Shown: positions 61,252-64,000 of the stretch, in pieces | How positions within the stretch are numbered: the first letter of the stretch is position 1 | How the letters are laid out: every line of letters starts with the position of its first letter | Origin: DASSQJ01 sp963726295 | GTDB lineage: Bacteria; Actinomycetota; Actinomycetes; Actinomycetales; Dermatophilaceae | NCBI GenBank assembly: GCA_963726295.1 | Contig: CAVSBW010000012.1 | Location: forward strand, 496,001-560,000 | DNA length: 64,000 nucleotides | Reading direction: 5' to 3' | Translations under genes and position numbers: made by a program | Notes under the pieces: generated by a model | What the model was told of the DNA's origin: nothing | The model's database searches: none | The model's input: only the letters and a program-made list of their open reading frames with translations

Positions 61252-62103
61252 TCAGGTGTCGAGCGTGACGACGACGAGGCGCCGCTCCGGGTCCTTCGCG
61301 GCGCGGAGCCCGACAGTGGTGACGGGGTCGGCGTGGTCGACGACGAGCTCGACCGTGCTCGGGAGGGCGATCGTGTTCGTGAACCAGACCCGGCTGGTCG
61401 AGGGCCCGAGCGAGCCGCGGCCGAGAGCCGACAGGATGCGCGCGTACGACCACATCCCGTGGGCGATGTGCCGCTTCATGCCGAGGGCCCGTGCCGCGAG
61501 GGGGTGCAGGTGGATGGGGTTGACGTCCCCCGAGACGGCGGCGTACCGGCGGCCGAGGTCTTCGCCGAGCCGCCAGCGCGCCACGGTCGGCCCCGCGGGA
61601 AGCGACGGCGGCGAGTCTCCCCGGGCCGCCTCGCCGTCACCTCGACCGGGGGCCAGGTACACGCTGTCGCACTCCCAGACCAGCTCGCCGGCCACGCGCG
61701 CCTCCAGCCGCACGTCGAGCGCGCGACCGCGTCGGTGCGGACGCAGGTCGGAGGCGGTGACGTCGAGCGTCAGGGGCTCCGCGGCATCCATCCGCCGGTG
61801 GGTGGTCACCCGGTTCTCGAGGTGCACCATCCCCGGCAGGGACACCGGGAAGTCGCTCCTCGTCATCAGCTCGGTCTGCACCGGGAAGGCCAGCACCCAC
61901 GGGTACGGCTGCGGCAGGGTGTCGGACACGTCGTAGCCGGTGAGCCGCTGGTAGCCGGCGAGCCGGTGCCGGTCGACGCGGACCTCCTCGACCCGCAGGG
62001 TGCGCTCGGGCACCGCGTCGCCGCGGCGGCCGCGGGCGGTCAGCGCGGCCCGCACCAGCAGCGGTGCGGTCGCGGGCAGTCCCTCGAGGGTCTCGGTGGC
62101 CAC
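61252..62103 (-). CDS. MaoC-like (R)-hydratase/dehydratase
   Basis: The 283-residue double-hotdog protein has the MaoC hydratase motif in its C-terminal half: SGDVNPIHLH (catalytic Asp and His) followed by GMKRHIAHGMWSYARIL. The N-terminal hotdog lacks these residues and is structural. It matches the HtdX type (Rv0241c), which hydrates 3R-hydroxyacyl-CoA/ACP substrates and in M. tuberculosis stands beside fabG4 and fadA2, as it does here. Start GTG/ATG at 62103 lies 1 nt after the fabG stop, so the three genes form one operon. Confidence 0.93.
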   Translation of the reverse strand: MATETLEGLPATAPLLVRAALTARGRRGDAVPERTLRVEEVRVDRHRLAGYQRLTGYDVSDTLPQPYPWVLAFPVQTELMTRSDFPVSLPGMVHLENRVTTHRRMDAAEPLTLDVTASDLRPHRRGRALDVRLEARVAGELVWECDSVYLAPGRGDGEAARGDSPPSLPAGPTVARWRLGEDLGRRYAAVSGDVNPIHLHPLAARALGMKRHIAHGMWSYARILSALGRGSLGPSTSRVWFTNTIALPSTVELVVDHADPVTTVGLRAAKDPERRLVVVTLDT

Positions 62104-62104
62104 G

Positions 62105-63457
62105 TCAGGCGCCCAGCCAGCTCTGGCCGCAGACGCGCACGACGTTGCCGGTCACAGCGGACTGGGCGTCCGCGGCGAAGTACGCGATCGTCTCGGCGAC
62201 GTCCACGGGCAGCCCGCCCTGGGACAGGCTGCTCAGCCGGCGCCCCACCTCGCGGGTGGCGAACGGGATGCGGGCCGTCATCTCGGTCTCGATGAACCCG
62301 GGCGCCACGGCGTTGACCGTGATGCCCCGTTTCGCGAGCCCGGGGTCCCCGGCGTAGCCGTCGACCAGCCCGATCACACCGGCCTTGGACGCGGCGTAGT
62401 TGGACTGGCCGCGGTTGCCCGCGATCCCGGCGATCGAGGAGACGAGCACCATCCGACCGCCGTCCCGGAGCCCACCCTCGGCGAGGAGCGACTCGTTCAT
62501 CCGCAGGATCGAGAGCAGGTTGACCTCCAGCACCGAGGACCACCGGTCGGCGTCGGTGTTGGCCAGCAGCTTGTCGCGGGTGATGCCCGCGTTGTGGACG
62601 ACGACGTCGAGGCCCCCGTGTCGCGTGCGGGCGTGCTCGGCGATACGCTCCCCCGCGTCCGGGGCGGTGACGTCGACCTGCAGGGCGGTGCCGCCCACCT
62701 CGTTGGCCACGGCCGCCAGCGCCGCACCCGCCGCCGGGACGTCGACGCACACCACGGTGGCGCCGTCGCGGCGTAGGATGCGTGCGATGTCGGCGCCGAT
62801 GCCCCGCGCGGCGCCGGTGACGACGGCGACCTTGCCGGTGAGGGGGTGGTCCGCAGGGCCGTCGTCCCCGGGGACGTCCGCGTCGCCGACGCGGAAGACC
62901 TGGCCGTCGACGTACGCCGAGCGGGCCGACAGGACGAAGCAGACGGTCCCCAGGGCCGCGGCCTCGTGCCCGTCCGCGACGAGGACGAGGTTGGCCGTGG
63001 CCCCGCCGCGCAGTTCCTTGGCCACCGAGCGGGTGATCCCCTCGAGGGCGCGCCGGGCGGCACGCTCGGCCACCGAGTCGGCGCGAGCGGGGTCGCTGCC
63101 CAGCACGACGACGCGGGCGCACCGCCGCAGCCGCTTGAGAGCAGGGCCGAGGGTGGCCCGCAGCGACGCGAGGTCCGCCGGCGTGCGGGCCGCCGTGAGG
63201 TCGACGACGACCGCGCCGAGGCGGCCGCCCTCGGGCACGTGGTCGACCAGCTCGAGCCCCGCTGCCACCAGACCGTCCCGCAGGGCGGTCAGGGCCGGCG
63301 TGTCAGCGTGCCCCTCGGCGAGCACGGGACCCTCGACGAGGGGCTGGCCCTCCTCGTAACGCCGCAGCCGCACCGGCTGGGGCAGCCCCAGCTTCGTGGC
63401 CAGCGTCCGGCCGAAGCCCTCGGAGACGAACGAGGTGTAGCCGTCGACGGCTGCCAC
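62105..63457 (-). CDS. fabG4: 3-oxoacyl reductase, FabG4/high-molecular-weight type
   Basis: The 450-residue protein is longer than ordinary FabG (about 250). The N-terminal ~200 residues form a flavodoxin-like noncatalytic domain (VDLTAARTPADL, ARVVVLGSDPAR). The C-terminal SDR domain has TGAARGIG (214-221), N313, S340/S341 (LVSSIAG), Y354 and K358 (YAASK). This architecture is that of Rv0242c (FabG4), an NADH-preferring ketoacyl-CoA reductase. GTG at 63457 begins just after the stop of the thiolase gene, with a 1-nt gap. Confidence 0.94.
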   Translation of the reverse strand: MAAVDGYTSFVSEGFGRTLATKLGLPQPVRLRRYEEGQPLVEGPVLAEGHADTPALTALRDGLVAAGLELVDHVPEGGRLGAVVVDLTAARTPADLASLRATLGPALKRLRRCARVVVLGSDPARADSVAERAARRALEGITRSVAKELRGGATANLVLVADGHEAAALGTVCFVLSARSAYVDGQVFRVGDADVPGDDGPADHPLTGKVAVVTGAARGIGADIARILRRDGATVVCVDVPAAGAALAAVANEVGGTALQVDVTAPDAGERIAEHARTRHGGLDVVVHNAGITRDKLLANTDADRWSSVLEVNLLSILRMNESLLAEGGLRDGGRMVLVSSIAGIAGNRGQSNYAASKAGVIGLVDGYAGDPGLAKRGITVNAVAPGFIETEMTARIPFATREVGRRLSSLSQGGLPVDVAETIAYFAADAQSAVTGNVVRVCGQSWLGA

Positions 63458-63458
63458 C

Positions 63459-64000
63459 TCAGGCCGCCTCGAGGATCGCGACGACGCCCTGCCCGCCGGC
63501 GGCGCACACGGAGACGAGACCACGCGAGCCGGTGCCCATCTCGTGGAGCTGTGTGGCCAGGCTCGCGACGATGCGCCCGCCGGTGGCGGCGAACGGGTGC
63601 CCGGCGGCCAGCGAGGAGCCGTTGGGGTTGAGCTTCGTGCGGTCGATCCCTCCGAGCGCTCCGTCGAGACCGAGCCGGTCGCGGCAGAACGCCTCGTCCT
63701 CCCACGCGGCCAGGGTGGTGAGCACCGTGGCGGCGAAGGCCTCGTGGATCTCGTAGACGTCGAAGTCCTGAAGGCTCATCCCGTTGCGTTCCAGGAGGCG
63801 GGGGACGGCGTACGCCGGCGCCATGAGCAGACCCTCGGCGCCCGTCACGTAGTCGACCGCAGCGGCCTCGCCGTCGACGACGTAGGCGAGCGGGGCCAGC
63901 CCGTGGTCGGCGGCCCACTCCTCGGAGCCGAGGAGCACGGTGGACGCGCCGTCGGTGAGGGGGGTCGAGTTGCCGGCCGTCATCGTCGCGTCGTCGCCGC
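63459..64000 (-). CDS. fadA2: Acetyl-CoA acetyltransferase FadA2-type (5' end beyond window)
   Basis: This is the C-terminal 180 codons of a thiolase; the start lies beyond the window. Visible are GNSTPLTDGAS, DVYEIHEAFAATVL, the catalytic His in NPNGSSLAAGHPFAATGG and the second catalytic Cys in VCAAGGQGVVAI. The nucleophile Cys of the N-terminal half is not in view. Together with FabG4 and the MaoC hydratase it reproduces the fadA2-fabG4-htdX group of M. tuberculosis (Rv0243-Rv0241c), a reductive or beta-oxidation acyl-CoA module. Confidence 0.92.
   Translation of the reverse strand, partial: GDDATMTAGNSTPLTDGASTVLLGSEEWAADHGLAPLAYVVDGEAAAVDYVTGAEGLLMAPAYAVPRLLERNGMSLQDFDVYEIHEAFAATVLTTLAAWEDEAFCRDRLGLDGALGGIDRTKLNPNGSSLAAGHPFAATGGRIVASLATQLHEMGTGSRGLVSVCAAGGQGVVAILEAA

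Overview
The window is about 72% G+C DNA with GTG starts, 4-bp ATGA/GTGA gene overlaps and the gene order of a high-GC actinobacterium. The blocks rel/cyclophilin/MBL/hisS, secDF-yajC, ruvCAB, yebC/pdxT, pimA-patA-pgsA and HIT/thrS follow the order known from Mycobacterium tuberculosis. Phosphatidylinositol-mannoside genes without mycolic-acid genes suggest Micrococcales, perhaps the Intrasporangiaceae/Dermatophilaceae group. That placement is inference from gene content and order. I see no tRNA, rRNA, IS element or CRISPR array.

Layout. 1-5.1 kb holds the chromosome-segregation block (rluB end, scpB, scpA, parA, xerD) and ald. 5.2-9.1 kb holds a small membrane protein, a decayed LLM-type flavin oxidoreductase pseudogene, hisS and an MBL hydrolase. 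9.2-19.5 kb holds a cyclophilin, a DUF349 protein, rel, secF-secD-yajC and ruvB-ruvA-ruvC, with a LexA-type box before ruvC. 19.5-22 kb holds a methyltransferase, yebC, pdxT and a DUF6458 protein.

22-29.9 kb separates pdxT from pdxS. It contains kynU and a six-gene operon: a GAF protein, a 39-residue membrane peptide, a membrane protein with a degenerate GGDEF domain, PgsB, a double-length PgsC and CapA/PgsA. The GGDEF-like domain has lost its active site but keeps the RxxD c-di-GMP inhibitory-site motif. This suggests a PelD-like, c-di-GMP-controlled poly-gamma-glutamate (or related polyamide) synthase, and it is the best candidate here for an undescribed system.

30-34.4 kb returns to the conserved pdxS / LemA-like / pimA / patA / pgsA block. 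34.4-48.7 kb is a mixed region: a threonine aldolase-like enzyme, an EF-G2-like GTPase, a P1B-type metal ATPase with a C-terminal hemerythrin domain, HIT hydrolase, GNATs, an SDR, an AraC regulator with a VOC protein, PPK2, thrS and a kinase-like APH protein.

48.8-58.2 kb groups genes with a possible cyclic-nucleotide theme: a stand-alone cNMP-fold protein, an MFS-cNMP-patatin fusion, a calcineurin-type phosphoesterase, an MBL hydrolase, and a 1264-residue tandem class III cyclase/AAA/TPR protein resembling mammalian soluble adenylyl cyclase. 58.2-64 kb carries a secreted orphan, a FUSC transporter and a fatty-acid block (MaoC hydratase, FabG4-type reductase, start-truncated FadA2-type thiolase).

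Several genes (rel, kynU, pdxS, the HIT gene, the SDR, the cNMP protein, the MFS fusion) have a TANNNT-like hexamer 6-7 nt before the start codon, which suggests leaderless transcripts.
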